The notes under the pieces were generated by a model, which saw only the letters and a list, made by a program, of their open reading frames with translations, was not told the DNA's origin and made no database searches. Position numbers and translations under genes: made by a program. A stretch of 51,131 nucleotides of DNA from an uncultured Alphaproteobacteria bacterium (GTDB lineage Bacteria > Pseudomonadota > Alphaproteobacteria > RF32 > CAG-239): positions 1 through 51,131 of the forward strand of contig CAMVHF010000003.1 in NCBI GenBank assembly GCA_947167235.1, written 5' to 3'. Shown piece by piece: positions 33,210 through 43,583 of this stretch. The stretch's first letter is position 1. Each line of letters begins with the position of its first letter.

Positions 33210-34244
33210 TCATTCTGCTTTCTGCGGTAAAAATCTCGGATGCAAAACCTTTTTTTCTCTCATTTGCTTGTAGTCTTTTATATATTGTGAAAGAATCTCC
33301 GAATATTTGAAAATCGCCGCTCTGGTCGTCAGATGTTCTTTAGCATATTTCAGTGCGTTTTGAGCTATTTCTTGAGCCTCAACGGGATGTGTTTCAGCCC
33401 AATTGTATTTCGCCTTTAAATCAGATAAATCGGCTTTCACCGGAATGTAATGTTCAAAAGGTATTAAATCTTTGAAATAATATTCATTTTCACCACGGCC
33501 TACATAAAACAGCGGTCTGCCCGAAAACAGTAATAATTTAACTCTGGCCGAATATCCCCATCCCGGAACATCAATTAAATATTTATACTTTGTATGATCC
33601 GGTAAAGAAACATATTTGTTTGCCTCCTGTCTTTTCAATTGATTTTCTTTTGAGGCTTCCTTCCATTCCATTCCGATAAATTCGAAATTTTTGTTATTTT
33701 CACCCATTTTTACCAGTCTTTTTCTGATATTATTGGTAGAGGCATTACCGATCCAAAATATTTTATCGTAAATATACGGTTTTTTCCCGGCTTCTTCGAT
33801 TTCTTTGCAGGTATTATCATAATTAATAATCCCAACTTCCGGCCAATCGGCAAAAGTAAAATCCGGTATCAGGTATTTACTGTCAACGCCGCGATAGGCA
33901 TAAGCTAAAACGTTCGGGTTTCTGGAAAAATCTCCTGTTTCAATATCTAAAGTAAAGTCTGTATCAACCTCATTACGAATTAAATCAAACGCTTTAATAA
34001 ACATTTCTATACAACTTACAACTCTATGCTCCCAGCCTTTTTTGGCACCAATCAGTAAATAATCATCTTTCTTGTTATATTGAACATGTATCATTTCACT
34101 GGTTTGATTTTTGTCATTGGTGACAACATCAACAAAATTTTTGCTTAATCTTTCAATATCCGACTTGAAGGGATAAAAACAGAAACAACCGACTATCCCG
34201 ATAATTATTCCGAGACATAAGAATATTATATTTATTTTTTTCAT
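33210..34244 (-). CDS. GT90-type glycosyltransferase (CAP10/LpsA-like)
   Basis: 344 residues with an N-terminal membrane anchor (about 5-25). The C-terminal half has the CAP10/lipopolysaccharide-A-protein pattern: PDFTFADWPEVG, then YLIDVPGWGYSARVKLLLFSGRPLF and IPVKADLSDL. Members add sugars (glucose or xylose type) to LPS, capsule or protein. It faces outward or the cytosol depending on anchor orientation. It follows the DUF2628-like membrane gene on the same strand with 21 bases between. Confidence 0.75.
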   Translation of the reverse strand: MKKINIIFLCLGIIIGIVGCFCFYPFKSDIERLSKNFVDVVTNDKNQTSEMIHVQYNKKDDYLLIGAKKGWEHRVVSCIEMFIKAFDLIRNEVDTDFTLDIETGDFSRNPNVLAYAYRGVDSKYLIPDFTFADWPEVGIINYDNTCKEIEEAGKKPYIYDKIFWIGNASTNNIRKRLVKMGENNKNFEFIGMEWKEASKENQLKRQEANKYVSLPDHTKYKYLIDVPGWGYSARVKLLLFSGRPLFYVGRGENEYYFKDLIPFEHYIPVKADLSDLKAKYNWAETHPVEAQEIAQNALKYAKEHLTTRAAIFKYSEILSQYIKDYKQMREKKVLHPRFLPQKAE

Positions 34245-34265
34245 TTTACATAGTCCATATATGTT

Positions 34266-35558
34266 TTACAATGCATTATCTTTTAAGAAATCTTTATATT
34301 GTGTATGTAATAACATATCAAGTCCCTCTTTGTCAAAATGAGAACAAACATTATACATCGGTATTAAATTATCCAAACTTTCATTCCACTCGACTTCATT
34401 TTCAAGATCACCGCGTTTTTCGGCCACAACCGATATGGTTTCGGCTTTTTTCCAATTATACAATTCAGCATAAGTATCTTTTGCAATATTTTCACGCAAT
34501 TCCGGCGTTATTATAATATTTTCGGCGGCTTCAAGCGTATATCCGTAACGCCGTAAATCATTGTTTAATTTAGCTATATCATCAGCAAAATAAGCCTTAA
34601 AGTCATCAGGATATTTCTGCAAAACGTATCCCGTGTGCGCACAACCTTCGGTATAACCGTTGGTATGACGGTATATAAAAATAACGGATCGAGCGACTTT
34701 ATCCGCCTGTTCGTCCGTTAATTTCGGCGGAAATAAAACACCGTTAATCCAATAATTCAAATTAAGCAATGCCCCTATGATAACAAAAAACATTTCCCCA
34801 AAATAAAAGCGTTTATCCAAAGATTTATGCAAAGTATTTGTCGTATATTCATTTACTTCTTTTTGCACCGGAACGACAAAGAACGGATAAATAATTGCTA
34901 ACAGAAACAACATAACATAGCATGGTACAGCCCATTCGTCCGGAATATAATTTTTTGATAATGCACTTGAAACCAATCTGTCCGTAATAAAAATCCCCAA
35001 AATAGCACATCCGTACCAAGTAAACAGCTTTTTTGACTTTAGGGTTATATTCATGTTCTTAAATAAACTTATTACCGTAAAATAAAAAAACCAACCGCGT
35101 AAGGCAGGAGATACATCGTCATTTGTGGTTTTTTGATAATTTTTCCAGTTTCTGTATCCCCAATAAATAAAATACAGTCCGCCACTGATTATTGCAAAGA
35201 AAATAAGGCGTTTGGTTGAAATCGGATAGTATTCAACCGGCTTGTTACGGTCAATTTTACCATATTTTTTATCATAATCACTCAGATATTTTTTGTATGC
35301 CGGATCGGCGATAAAACCGGCTAAGGTACCCGATATCAAAAGACTGACGATAATCGCTGCCGTATCACTTAAAACCAGATTTAACAGTAAAGCCAACAAC
35401 GGTATCAAAAAGAGAAATAAAATAAAATAACCGGCTAACCCCAGATACATAAAGTAGAAAACCGAAAAAAAGAAAGCATATATATTAAAATTATATTTTT
35501 TTACCTGATCATTTCTGACAACGGTTTGTACCGCATTATTCTCATTATCTGTTTCCAT
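34266..35558 (-). CDS. Multi-helix membrane protein with DUF2628/DUF4234-like parts
   Basis: 430 residues. NIYAFFFSVFYFMYLGL near 26 resembles the DUF2628 start, and KRLIFFAIISGGLYFIYWGYRNWKN near 116 resembles DUF4234; both are unknown membrane domains. About seven helices in the first 270 residues are followed by a soluble C-terminal region of about 160. GAGGAG precedes the ATG. Role unknown; probable operon with the GT90 gene. Confidence 0.65.
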   Translation of the reverse strand: METDNENNAVQTVVRNDQVKKYNFNIYAFFFSVFYFMYLGLAGYFILFLFLIPLLALLLNLVLSDTAAIIVSLLISGTLAGFIADPAYKKYLSDYDKKYGKIDRNKPVEYYPISTKRLIFFAIISGGLYFIYWGYRNWKNYQKTTNDDVSPALRGWFFYFTVISLFKNMNITLKSKKLFTWYGCAILGIFITDRLVSSALSKNYIPDEWAVPCYVMLFLLAIIYPFFVVPVQKEVNEYTTNTLHKSLDKRFYFGEMFFVIIGALLNLNYWINGVLFPPKLTDEQADKVARSVIFIYRHTNGYTEGCAHTGYVLQKYPDDFKAYFADDIAKLNNDLRRYGYTLEAAENIIITPELRENIAKDTYAELYNWKKAETISVVAEKRGDLENEVEWNESLDNLIPMYNVCSHFDKEGLDMLLHTQYKDFLKDNAL

Positions 35559-35634
35559 GATATATACTCCTCTTTACGGTTATTTTACAACCATATTAAC
35601 TTGTTTTTATATAAAATCAACAAATATTTGTGTT

Positions 35635-37224
35635 TTATTTGGCGCCGTATTTTTTCAATAAATCGACGATTTCCTTGGTTTTGGCACGATTTAATGCTGT
35701 TCTGCCTTTATTGTCTTTAACGTTAATCGTTTTTGCGGCACCGTTTTCAAGCAGTATTTTCACCATTTCTGTCCGACCATTAACAGCCGCAACCATTAAC
35801 ACCGTAGAACCTCTTTTATCTATAATATTCGGATTAGCTTTATGTTTTATCAAAACCTTGAAAACATCAAATTTGTTGAAGACGGTAACATACCATAGCG
35901 GTGTCCGACCAAATTTATCCTGTGCATTAACATCTGCCTTATATTTAATCAAAAGTTCAGTGGTTTCCGGATTATCTATATGCGTCATTAAAGCGGTTTC
36001 ACCGTCTTTGCTGTGTAAATTAGGATCCGCACCGGCTTCTAAAAGAATTTTGATGCTCTCGTGCTGTACAGGATAAACGGCTGTCATCAGCGGTGTCCGG
36101 CCGTTCAAATCCGGAAGATTAACATCGGCTCCCTGTTTGATAAGCATTTTCAGCTTATCAGGTTTGGTAAATGCGGCAATAAGCGGCGTTTTGCCGTCTT
36201 TGTTGCGGGCATTAATGTTATTTTTATGTTTTTTGAGTAATTCTGCCGATTTTTGATATCCCGGAATATTTTTATAAAGTTCAGCCTTCTGAACAGCTAA
36301 AGTGTAAGCCGTATCACCGTTATAACTGACAGCATTAACATTTGCCCCTTTGCTGATTAAATATTGCACTATTTCCGGGTTTTCGACAGCCCTCATTAAC
36401 GGTGTTTCATCCATATTATTTTTAAGATTTACTTTTGCACCGTTGCCCACCAACATTTTAACGATTTCGATATTTCCTTTTCCGGCGGCCTCCATTAATG
36501 CCGTATCGCCGTATCTCTCATTACCGGAATTAATTGTTAAAGCGGCTCCTCTTTTTAATAAAAGAGCCGTTATTTTAGGATCTTTATTGGTCACTGCTCC
36601 CATAAGTGCGGTATCTCCGAATTCATTAGGGATATTTACATCCGCACCCAAATCAAGCAAATTTTTTATAGTATCAAATTTTGCAAAGCCGACAATACGT
36701 TTCAGAGGTGTTTCACCGAATTCGCCGCGCGCATTAATATTCGCACCCTTGGCAATTAACAACCGCAATACTTCATTATTTTCGCAAATATAAAAATTTT
36801 TTGCTATTATCCGCGGATTAACCCTCGCGCCGGATTTAAGCAAAAATTCAAGCGTAGGCTTATCGTTTAAGGCAAATTCCAATACCGATTTGCCTTCCGG
36901 AGTTTTATAATTGACATCGGCACCGTTACTGACCAAATATTGCAAAATTTCAATGCTTTTTTTGGTTCTTATGGCTACTATTAATGCAGTATCTCCCTTT
37001 TTATCGGGACTATTGATGCTTTCCTTGCTCTTAAATTCGGATTGAACGTCCTGCAACGTTGCTTTATCCCACCAAAACGGCGAATACACACCTCTAACCT
37101 TAGGACTTTTTGTATTCAGCAACATTGCAAAAGTTGCCCTATCCATATCAAAAAAGGCGTAACTGTTTGGCAGATTCACAGAAAACATCAAAAGAATTAT
37201 TATTAATAAAAATATTTTGCGCAT
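35635..37224 (-). CDS. Secreted ankyrin-repeat protein
   Basis: 529 residues with a signal peptide (cleavage likely after NSYA near 23) and about 12 ankyrin repeats from residue 75 to the end, with the standard G-D/E-T-A/P-L, LL..GAxxN pattern (for example GDTALMGAV, GRTPLMTAV). Ankyrin proteins of host-associated Alphaproteobacteria often act on host proteins, but periplasmic binding roles are equally possible. GGGAG precedes the ATG. Confidence 0.9.
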   Translation of the reverse strand: MRKIFLLIIILLMFSVNLPNSYAFFDMDRATFAMLLNTKSPKVRGVYSPFWWDKATLQDVQSEFKSKESINSPDKKGDTALIVAIRTKKSIEILQYLVSNGADVNYKTPEGKSVLEFALNDKPTLEFLLKSGARVNPRIIAKNFYICENNEVLRLLIAKGANINARGEFGETPLKRIVGFAKFDTIKNLLDLGADVNIPNEFGDTALMGAVTNKDPKITALLLKRGAALTINSGNERYGDTALMEAAGKGNIEIVKMLVGNGAKVNLKNNMDETPLMRAVENPEIVQYLISKGANVNAVSYNGDTAYTLAVQKAELYKNIPGYQKSAELLKKHKNNINARNKDGKTPLIAAFTKPDKLKMLIKQGADVNLPDLNGRTPLMTAVYPVQHESIKILLEAGADPNLHSKDGETALMTHIDNPETTELLIKYKADVNAQDKFGRTPLWYVTVFNKFDVFKVLIKHKANPNIIDKRGSTVLMVAAVNGRTEMVKILLENGAAKTINVKDNKGRTALNRAKTKEIVDLLKKYGAK

Positions 37225-37351
37225 TACAAAGCTCCCGTTTAAATTATAGCCGCATTGTAATACGGAATAATCTATAATTCAATATTTTAAATTATTTGAC
37301 TTTCCAGCAGTTCTCAGTTAAAAAAACAACAGCATACAATGTGGTAATATT

Positions 37352-38680
37352 ATGACTATACAACTTTCGGACCATTTTACTTATTCTAAATTACTGCGCT
37401 TTACCATACCTTCGATCATCATGGTAATCTTTATTTCGATATACAGCGTTATCGATGGTATATTTGTTGCCAAATTCGTCGGTTCGACACAATTTGCCGC
37501 CGTCAATATTGTTTGGCCGTTTATTTTGATATTAGGTTCTATCGGCTTTATGTTCGGAAGCGGCGGCAGTGCGTTGGTGGCCAAAACATTAGGCGAAGCG
37601 CATCATTATAAAGCCAATCGCATTTTTTCGCTTTTGATTTATACGGTTATTTTCTTAGGTATAACACTCGGTGCTTTAGGATTTTTCACCATAGAAAAAA
37701 TATTAAAATCTTTTGGTATAGAAGGTCAATTGCTTAAAAATTGCATTATTTACGCCGATATACTAATGCCGGCCGTTCCGGTGCTCATGCTTCAGGTTAT
37801 TTTCCATACGTTTTTAGTTACGGCAGAAAGACCAAAATTCGGTTTAATTATTACAATTGCCGCCGGTGTGGTTAATTTTGTACTTGATGCTTTATTTATT
37901 CTGGTTTTCAAATGGGGTTTGGCAGGTGCCGCCTTAGCGACCGCAGCCAGTCAGATTATCGGCGGCTTAATACCGTTATTTTACTTTATTTTACCAAATA
38001 AAAGTCCATTACATCTCGGATACACAAAATTCAATCCAAGAGTTTTAATCAAAGCTGCCACCAATGGATTAAGTGAATTTATGTCAAATATTTCAATGTC
38101 TATTGTCGGAATTGTATATAATTATCAAATGTTACGATTGATTGGCGAAAGCGGAGTCGTTGCATTTGGTATTATTTCATATGTTAATTTTATATTTTGG
38201 GCGACATTTTTAGGCTATGGTACAGGCAGTAATCCGATTGTCAGTTTTCATTACGGTGCCGGTAACAAAGATGAGTTAAAAAATCTTTTCAACAAAAGTT
38301 TGCGCTTAATTGCGATTGCTGCTGTTATATTAACCGTCACAGCCGAAATTTGCGCCACCTGGATTGCCAAAATATTCGTCGGTTATGATGCCGATTTAAC
38401 AGCTATGACAGCTTACGGTTTCCGTATTTACGCCATTTCTTTTCTGCTGGCCGGATTTAACATTTATGCTTCGGCATTTTTTACCGCCTTAAACAACGGT
38501 TTGGTCTCGGCAACAATATCTTTTTGCCGAACACTGGTATTTGAATGTCTTTGTGTGATGATTTTGCCGATATTTTTCGGCTTAAACGGCATATGGTCAG
38601 CAATTATATTTGCAGAAATTATGGCGCTTATCGTCAGTGTGTACTTCTTTATCGGCTTAAAAAAACGTTACGGATACTGA
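37352..38680 (+). CDS. MATE-family multidrug/cation efflux transporter
   Basis: 442 residues, 12 predicted membrane helices in two halves. The N-terminal half has the MATE pattern around IPSIIMVIFISIYSVIDGIFVA and FGSGGSALVAKTLGE. These proteins export organic cations or drugs using Na+ or H+. It is followed after 30 bases by the exonuclease gene on the same strand. Confidence 0.88.
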   Translation: MTIQLSDHFTYSKLLRFTIPSIIMVIFISIYSVIDGIFVAKFVGSTQFAAVNIVWPFILILGSIGFMFGSGGSALVAKTLGEAHHYKANRIFSLLIYTVIFLGITLGALGFFTIEKILKSFGIEGQLLKNCIIYADILMPAVPVLMLQVIFHTFLVTAERPKFGLIITIAAGVVNFVLDALFILVFKWGLAGAALATAASQIIGGLIPLFYFILPNKSPLHLGYTKFNPRVLIKAATNGLSEFMSNISMSIVGIVYNYQMLRLIGESGVVAFGIISYVNFIFWATFLGYGTGSNPIVSFHYGAGNKDELKNLFNKSLRLIAIAAVILTVTAEICATWIAKIFVGYDADLTAMTAYGFRIYAISFLLAGFNIYASAFFTALNNGLVSATISFCRTLVFECLCVMILPIFFGLNGIWSAIIFAEIMALIVSVYFFIGLKKRYGY

Positions 38681-38710
38681 ATTTTACTCTTACAAAGAAA
38701 GGATTTTAAA

Positions 38711-39325
38711 ATGTCTTTTGTTATTTTTGACACCGAATATACGACATGGAAAGGTTGCATTGAAAACGGCTGGCTCGGAAATCAAAAAAAAGAAATCGTG
38801 CAAATTGCCGCATTAAAAGTCAGCGATAATTTAGATGTTATCGATACTTTCAATATTTTATGCAAACCAACGGTTAATCCTGTTTTATCGGAGTATTTTG
38901 AGAATTTAACCGGTATTACCAATGGAATGGTAGCTAAAGACGGTGTACCTTTTCTAAGTGCTTATGAACGGTTTGTTGATTTTATCGATGGCAATATTTG
39001 TTTTTCGCACGGATGGGGCGGAGATTATTTCAGTAAATCCGACGGTTTGATTATCGATGAAAACCTGCGCATTAATAATATTAAACCTCTCAAAACGATT
39101 GAATATCGCAATATTGCCGCCATTTTTATGGAATTATATGCCAAACATAATATCGATATTAAAAAGCAGTCATCTGGTCAAATCGTCAACCTGTTAAATA
39201 TAAAAGATAAAATATCATCGCTCTGTTTAGATGAGCACAATGCTTTTGTTGATGTTTATTCTATTTTGGAAGGGTTGAAATTTTTTAAAACAGATGCCAT
39301 AATGTTGTTGAAAAATGATATATAA
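38711..39325 (+). CDS. DEDDh 3'-5' exonuclease-like protein
   Basis: 204 residues. Exo I motif DTEYTTW (D7, E9), a central SHGWGGDYF with a possible exo II aspartate, and Exo III HNAFVDVYSIL (H and D) place it in the DEDDh/RNase T-epsilon superfamily. It is shorter than DnaQ and lacks a polymerase-binding tail. AAAGGA precedes the ATG. Substrate (DNA or RNA) unknown. Confidence 0.8.
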   Translation: MSFVIFDTEYTTWKGCIENGWLGNQKKEIVQIAALKVSDNLDVIDTFNILCKPTVNPVLSEYFENLTGITNGMVAKDGVPFLSAYERFVDFIDGNICFSHGWGGDYFSKSDGLIIDENLRINNIKPLKTIEYRNIAAIFMELYAKHNIDIKKQSSGQIVNLLNIKDKISSLCLDEHNAFVDVYSILEGLKFFKTDAIMLLKNDI

Positions 39326-39671
39326 ACAAACCGATTATACCATGAATACCGAAACAAAATATTATAAATTAGAAATTTTTATTCCGGCAACACATCTCAA
39401 AGGTCTGCAAAAAGTTTTATACGAAGCGGATGCCGGTCACATCGGCAATTATGACGGTTGCCTGTCTTACTATCCGGTTACGGGATGTTGGCATTCTTTA
39501 CCGGAAAGCAATCCGTATATAGGTAAAGAAAATGAGTTTTCACAAGAAACCGAAATAAAAGTCGAAACTCGTTGCGCGGCTCAAAATTTAATAAAAACCG
39601 TTAATGCCATCAAGGCTTTTCACCCTTATGAAGAGCCGGTTATCAATATTATCGCCTTGATTGATTTATGA
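39315..39671 (+). CDS. YqfO/NIF3-C-terminal-like protein
   Basis: 118 residues (109 from a second ATG at 39342). The core YYKLEIFIPATHLKGLQKVLYEADAG with IGNYDGC and HPYEEPVINI matches the inserted domain of YqfO/NIF3 proteins, which also occurs alone and is related to CutA. Function of the stand-alone form is unknown. The longer start overlaps the exonuclease gene by 11 bases. Neither start has a clear ribosome binding site; the conserved core fits both. Confidence 0.75.
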   Translation: MIYKQTDYTMNTETKYYKLEIFIPATHLKGLQKVLYEADAGHIGNYDGCLSYYPVTGCWHSLPESNPYIGKENEFSQETEIKVETRCAAQNLIKTVNAIKAFHPYEEPVINIIALIDL

Positions 39672-39679
39672 GGTAATGT

Positions 39680-40846
39680 ATGCAAAAGGTTAATAAAGAT
39701 TTGGCTGACACACAGGCAGAATTTTGGAACTATTATAACTCGGATTTGCGTCAAATATACCAAAAACTTGAGCCGATACGTCAAAAATATTTGCACCGTT
39801 TTATTCGGAGATTTGCCTTTTTTGCGGGCATTTTGGCTTTAATTATTGCCTTATGCTATACCGGTTTTATACCGGAAAAAATTTATAACGATGAAGATTT
39901 TTTTAAGATTATCCTTTTTGCCGGTTTGGTGTATATTCTTTATATGTTTTACCCGTTTCAAGCCTATTGCGAAAAAACAAAATCCATGGTTATGGAGAAA
40001 TTATTATCCTTTTGGGGTAATTTCAACTATTCTAACGGCAAATATTCAGTCTATCCGAGCGATATTGAAAACTCCGAACTGTTCACTTGCTACAACAAAG
40101 CCGATATTGATGACACTTTTACGGGCAAATATAAAAACACCTCAATAGCCGTTTCAGAGCATAATTTGTATTTACACAGCAATAGGGGAGATATCAATAC
40201 TTTCAAGGGTATCCTGATTTTACTGAAATTCAATAAGCATTTTACCGGAAAAACCGTCGTGCGGGCAAAATTTCGCTGGGTAAACGTATTTTGGGATAAT
40301 CCGCTTTTTATGCTTTTGTTCGGTTTACCTTTGCTGGCTGCGGCTTTTATATCCGCAAAAACTCTCGATTTCGGCTTTGCCGTACATTTTTTCGGTATTG
40401 TTACGGGAATTTTCGGTTTATGTGCGGTTTTGGTTTATCTTTTTTATTCTTTCAAAAACAAAAAGAAAGCCAAAAAGCAAATTGTACTGGAAGGTATCCC
40501 GTTTTTACGGCAGTGGAATGTGACTTCAACCGACCAAATTAAAGCACGCTATATTTTGACACCTGTCTTTATGGAAAATATGCTCAATGTCAAAAAGCTG
40601 TTTCACGGGAAACACATCGATTTCAGTTTCTTTAACGATAAGCTTTTAATTGCCGTGCATACGCGTAAAGATATGTTTGAAACAACATCACTTTTAACTT
40701 CGGCTTTGCGATATAATAAAGTCCGCGAAGTTGTTAATCAGTTATACAGTATTTTTTCGATTATCGATGTTTTAGAGCTTGAAGACAAATCTGTTACAAA
40801 AGCCAAACACACACAAAAGAATAAAACTCTTAAAAGAAAAATTTAA
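39680..40846 (+). CDS. DUF3137-like membrane protein
   Basis: 388 residues with two hydrophobic pairs (about 40-62 and 75-93; about 205-225 and 232-255) and soluble parts. DTFTGKYKNTSIAVSEHNLY and the following FKGILILLKFNKHFTGKTVV match the DUF3137 core. The function of the family is unknown. It starts eight bases after the YqfO-like gene and is probably in the same transcript. A terminator follows. Confidence 0.75.
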   Translation: MQKVNKDLADTQAEFWNYYNSDLRQIYQKLEPIRQKYLHRFIRRFAFFAGILALIIALCYTGFIPEKIYNDEDFFKIILFAGLVYILYMFYPFQAYCEKTKSMVMEKLLSFWGNFNYSNGKYSVYPSDIENSELFTCYNKADIDDTFTGKYKNTSIAVSEHNLYLHSNRGDINTFKGILILLKFNKHFTGKTVVRAKFRWVNVFWDNPLFMLLFGLPLLAAAFISAKTLDFGFAVHFFGIVTGIFGLCAVLVYLFYSFKNKKKAKKQIVLEGIPFLRQWNVTSTDQIKARYILTPVFMENMLNVKKLFHGKHIDFSFFNDKLLIAVHTRKDMFETTSLLTSALRYNKVREVVNQLYSIFSIIDVLELEDKSVTKAKHTQKNKTLKRKI

Positions 40847-40849
40847 ACG

Positions 40850-40889
40850 AATAAGCCCCGTCAAACATTATCGTTTGACAGGGCTTATT
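40850..40889. terminator. Terminator after the DUF3137-like gene
   Basis: AATAAGCCC-C-GTCAAAC pairs with GTTTGAC-A-GGGCTTATT with one mismatch, followed by T. It lies between convergent genes. Confidence 0.85.
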
Positions 40890-40902
40890 TTAAGATTCGT
40901 CC

Positions 40903-41241
40903 TTAGCCGCCTTTTTTCATACTGCGAGACAACTCCAATATGAGCAATGATATCATTCCGATACCAAATGTTAACCAAGCCGGTCCGACAACAAGAACTG
41001 CTGCCAATGATACTTCTCGCGGTGTGGCCCAGTTAAGCTCATCCAAACCCCAAGCAACACCAAACAAAATAGCAGCACCGACAGCAATAGCCAAAACAGA
41101 TTTTACCAAGCTGTCGTTACGATACACTATGCCGAACAGTATAGCTGAAGCGGCACAGGCAAAGCTCAAAAGAGCTGACAGGTAAAACACCACATTCATC
41201 GCCAGTGCGAGATACGGATCATCAGAAGTAAAAGTTCCCAT
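40903..41241 (-). CDS. Small hypothetical membrane protein
   Basis: 112 residues with three membrane helices and a short basic end (SRSMKKGG). No strong ribosome binding site. No family recognised. Confidence 0.6.
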   Translation of the reverse strand: MGTFTSDDPYLALAMNVVFYLSALLSFACAASAILFGIVYRNDSLVKSVLAIAVGAAILFGVAWGLDELNWATPREVSLAAVLVVGPAWLTFGIGMISLLILELSRSMKKGG

Positions 41242-41337
41242 AAGCAGAAATATTTAAGATTAATAATTGTCATATACTTAATTGATTTGAATTAAGTATA
41301 GCAATTTTGTAAAATCTGTCAAATCGTTTTTTAAAAT

Positions 41338-41742
41338 TTATTTTATCAGTCGCCAAATAGAGTTAATTATAGCCGCCGCCACCGCAAAAACAGCACCGAA
41401 AATCACAAAGTAAAAAGAAATATAAAGAATACCCAATATCAGCAGAAAGACAAACAGTAAAAAAGCCGCTGCAATAAAACCGTTTTTCCATAAATTATGG
41501 CGGCATATTGCCAGAATTCGGTCTTTATCCGAATCTCTATCGGCACCGCCTTGCAAATTATGACCGCATTTTATGCAATATTCGCCGTCTGACGGCATAT
41601 TGGCACCACATTCATCGCATACCCTGTAAAATCCGCTGCCGTCATCCGTTATTAATTTACGACAATGCGGACAAAACCGCCATTTTAAAATTTTATATGG
41701 CGAAACATCTTGCTGACAATGAAAACAAAAAAATTTTTCCAT
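41338..41742 (-). CDS. Zinc-ribbon membrane protein
   Basis: 134 residues. Two zinc ribbons at the start (CFHC...CPHC and CDECGANM...CIKCG) are followed by two membrane helices (about 88-110 and 113-128). GGAG precedes the ATG. Such proteins are common and of unknown role, often envelope sensing or assembly. Confidence 0.7.
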   Translation of the reverse strand: MEKFFCFHCQQDVSPYKILKWRFCPHCRKLITDDGSGFYRVCDECGANMPSDGEYCIKCGHNLQGGADRDSDKDRILAICRHNLWKNGFIAAAFLLFVFLLILGILYISFYFVIFGAVFAVAAAIINSIWRLIK

Positions 41743-41796
41743 TTTTAACTCCGTATTACTTATTTAGTTTTTTCATTTTCCAAAAACAAGAACTTT

Positions 41797-43476
41797 TCAT
41801 TCTTCCGGCGGAAAGACAGCATCTTTATCTCGCTTATCAATACATAAAAACGTTTTAAGAAGAAAATGACTTTTGCTGATGTCCTTACAATAAAAATATT
41901 CCGGTTTTAACTCTGTTTTAATGATAAACTGTAAGTTTTCAAAAATTTCTTCCAAATTATCGCCTTTTATTGTGTTAATGGGCGTATAGCGGTCAAATTC
42001 CGCAACCGGTGACTTTAAATTGACTAAATATGCTTTATACTTACTGTTTTTTTTGTATTCTTCGATTGTGTCGTGCAATTTTGTACCTTCAACACTCAAT
42101 TTTGATGTTTCATTAGCCAGTTTTACGTCAGGATTATTTTTAACGATTTGTGTTGCAGCCAAACTGGTTCCGGGTGATAAACTGATTAAGAGAGACTTTT
42201 CAGGTAAATGTATCTTATTATCATAAACCAATTTTGCATCACCTATTCTGTTTCCCCAGCTGGAATACGGCAAACCTGACAACAACATAAAAAACAAAAT
42301 AATGCAACCGCTTGCCCATAACGCAAATTTTATTAAATCATTCGGTCTTAATGCTGAAAAATAAAGCACGATGAATAAAGCTATCAACATTTCAAACGGT
42401 ATAGCATAGCGGATAATCGAAAAAATCTGTAACCATAAAGCATAACTGATGACTGAAAATACGACTAAAAATACGATATTTTGATGTTGCTTTATTATTG
42501 ATATTAAATTCCTTTTGAATATGCCGACAATAATTGTTGCCCATAAAAGGGTGTAACCTAAAGCCAATCGGACATCCAGCATCTCCGTTTCCGAGGTAAC
42601 TTGATTATTCAATTGAAATGAAGCCTTATACGGGAATAAAAAATAGTCAGCCGCTTCTTTTTCGTAAAAATCACTGTAAGTTAAAAATTTTTCGGCATAA
42701 TACGGTGATTTAAAAACATTATTCAAGTACGGAAAAAGCGGATTTCCGAAATGCTCATACAAAATATACATCCACCAACCGTTTACAATCAAAAATCCCG
42801 TTAACCCGCCTAAAGCAAATATAATGATGGTTTTAACCGGTGTTTGCAGTGTTTTATAAAATAATATCAATGTACATCCGGCCGCAACACAATATACGAT
42901 TACCGTCAGTTTTAAACCGAGCATCATCCCCATTATACCGCCGGATATAAACAAAATATAACCTCTTTCTTTTTGTAACACAAAAAGTTCTTTATACAAC
43001 AAATACAAACCGGCCATTATACCGGAACATACCAAAATTTCGTTTGATGAAGTACCGATCTGCGACAGTGTTGCGAATCCGGTCATAGCTATAATCATCG
43101 TCAATAAAAGTTCTGTTTTTTGTTCCGGCTTAAAAACCAATCGGCAAAGTTTATAGAAAATAAATATCAAAATACCGTAATACATACCGGTATAAATATA
43201 AAATATCGTCGGATTATCATTAAAATATTTAACCAAAAAATAATACGGCATATCAGCTAAAGGATTATGATAACTGTTTTCCATAGCCAAAGCTATATCC
43301 GTAAATGTCCGATCATTAAAAAAAGCCCACGGCAAATAATAGTGATAGTTACTGAAATCGCTTATTATTTCATAGCGAAAATGAAGGCTTATCGACACGG
43401 CAATGATGCAAAAAAACAATAACATCAATATATTGTTTTTTAATATAAAATCGATAAATTTCAGTATTTTATTCAT
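41797..43476 (-). CDS. Multi-helix membrane glycosyltransferase-like protein
   Basis: 559 residues with about 10-12 helices and a C-terminal soluble part from about 420. SDFSNYHYYLPWAFFNDR near the start is typical of the first periplasmic loop of GT-C membrane glycosyltransferases, which use lipid-linked sugars. It has GGAGG before the ATG. It is divergent from the FAD-dependent oxidoreductase gene, sharing a 107-bp promoter region, so both may serve envelope polysaccharide synthesis. Confidence 0.6.
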   Translation of the reverse strand: MNKILKFIDFILKNNILMLLFFCIIAVSISLHFRYEIISDFSNYHYYLPWAFFNDRTFTDIALAMENSYHNPLADMPYYFLVKYFNDNPTIFYIYTGMYYGILIFIFYKLCRLVFKPEQKTELLLTMIIAMTGFATLSQIGTSSNEILVCSGIMAGLYLLYKELFVLQKERGYILFISGGIMGMMLGLKLTVIVYCVAAGCTLILFYKTLQTPVKTIIIFALGGLTGFLIVNGWWMYILYEHFGNPLFPYLNNVFKSPYYAEKFLTYSDFYEKEAADYFLFPYKASFQLNNQVTSETEMLDVRLALGYTLLWATIIVGIFKRNLISIIKQHQNIVFLVVFSVISYALWLQIFSIIRYAIPFEMLIALFIVLYFSALRPNDLIKFALWASGCIILFFMLLSGLPYSSWGNRIGDAKLVYDNKIHLPEKSLLISLSPGTSLAATQIVKNNPDVKLANETSKLSVEGTKLHDTIEEYKKNSKYKAYLVNLKSPVAEFDRYTPINTIKGDNLEEIFENLQFIIKTELKPEYFYCKDISKSHFLLKTFLCIDKRDKDAVFPPEE

Positions 43477-43527
43477 ATCCGCCTCCGTGAAGATTTTAAT
43501 ATTATCCTCAAATAAAGCAATATATTG

Positions 43528-43557
43528 TTGTATTTTTTCAGATTTTTTTTGTATAAT
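43528..43557 (+). promoter_or_regulatory. Possible promoter of the FAD oxidoreductase gene
   Basis: Consensus TATAAT at 43552-43557 with a poor -35 (TTGTAT) 18 bases upstream, 26 bases before the ATG. Confidence 0.45.
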
Positions 43558-43583
43558 GCGAAAAACATCCGAAGGAGGCCAAT

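Noticed and set aside
37352..39671. MATE, exonuclease and YqfO-like genes as a defence system
   Set aside because: Each belongs to a common stand-alone family, and there is no defence-type partner or repeated pairing to support a joint role.
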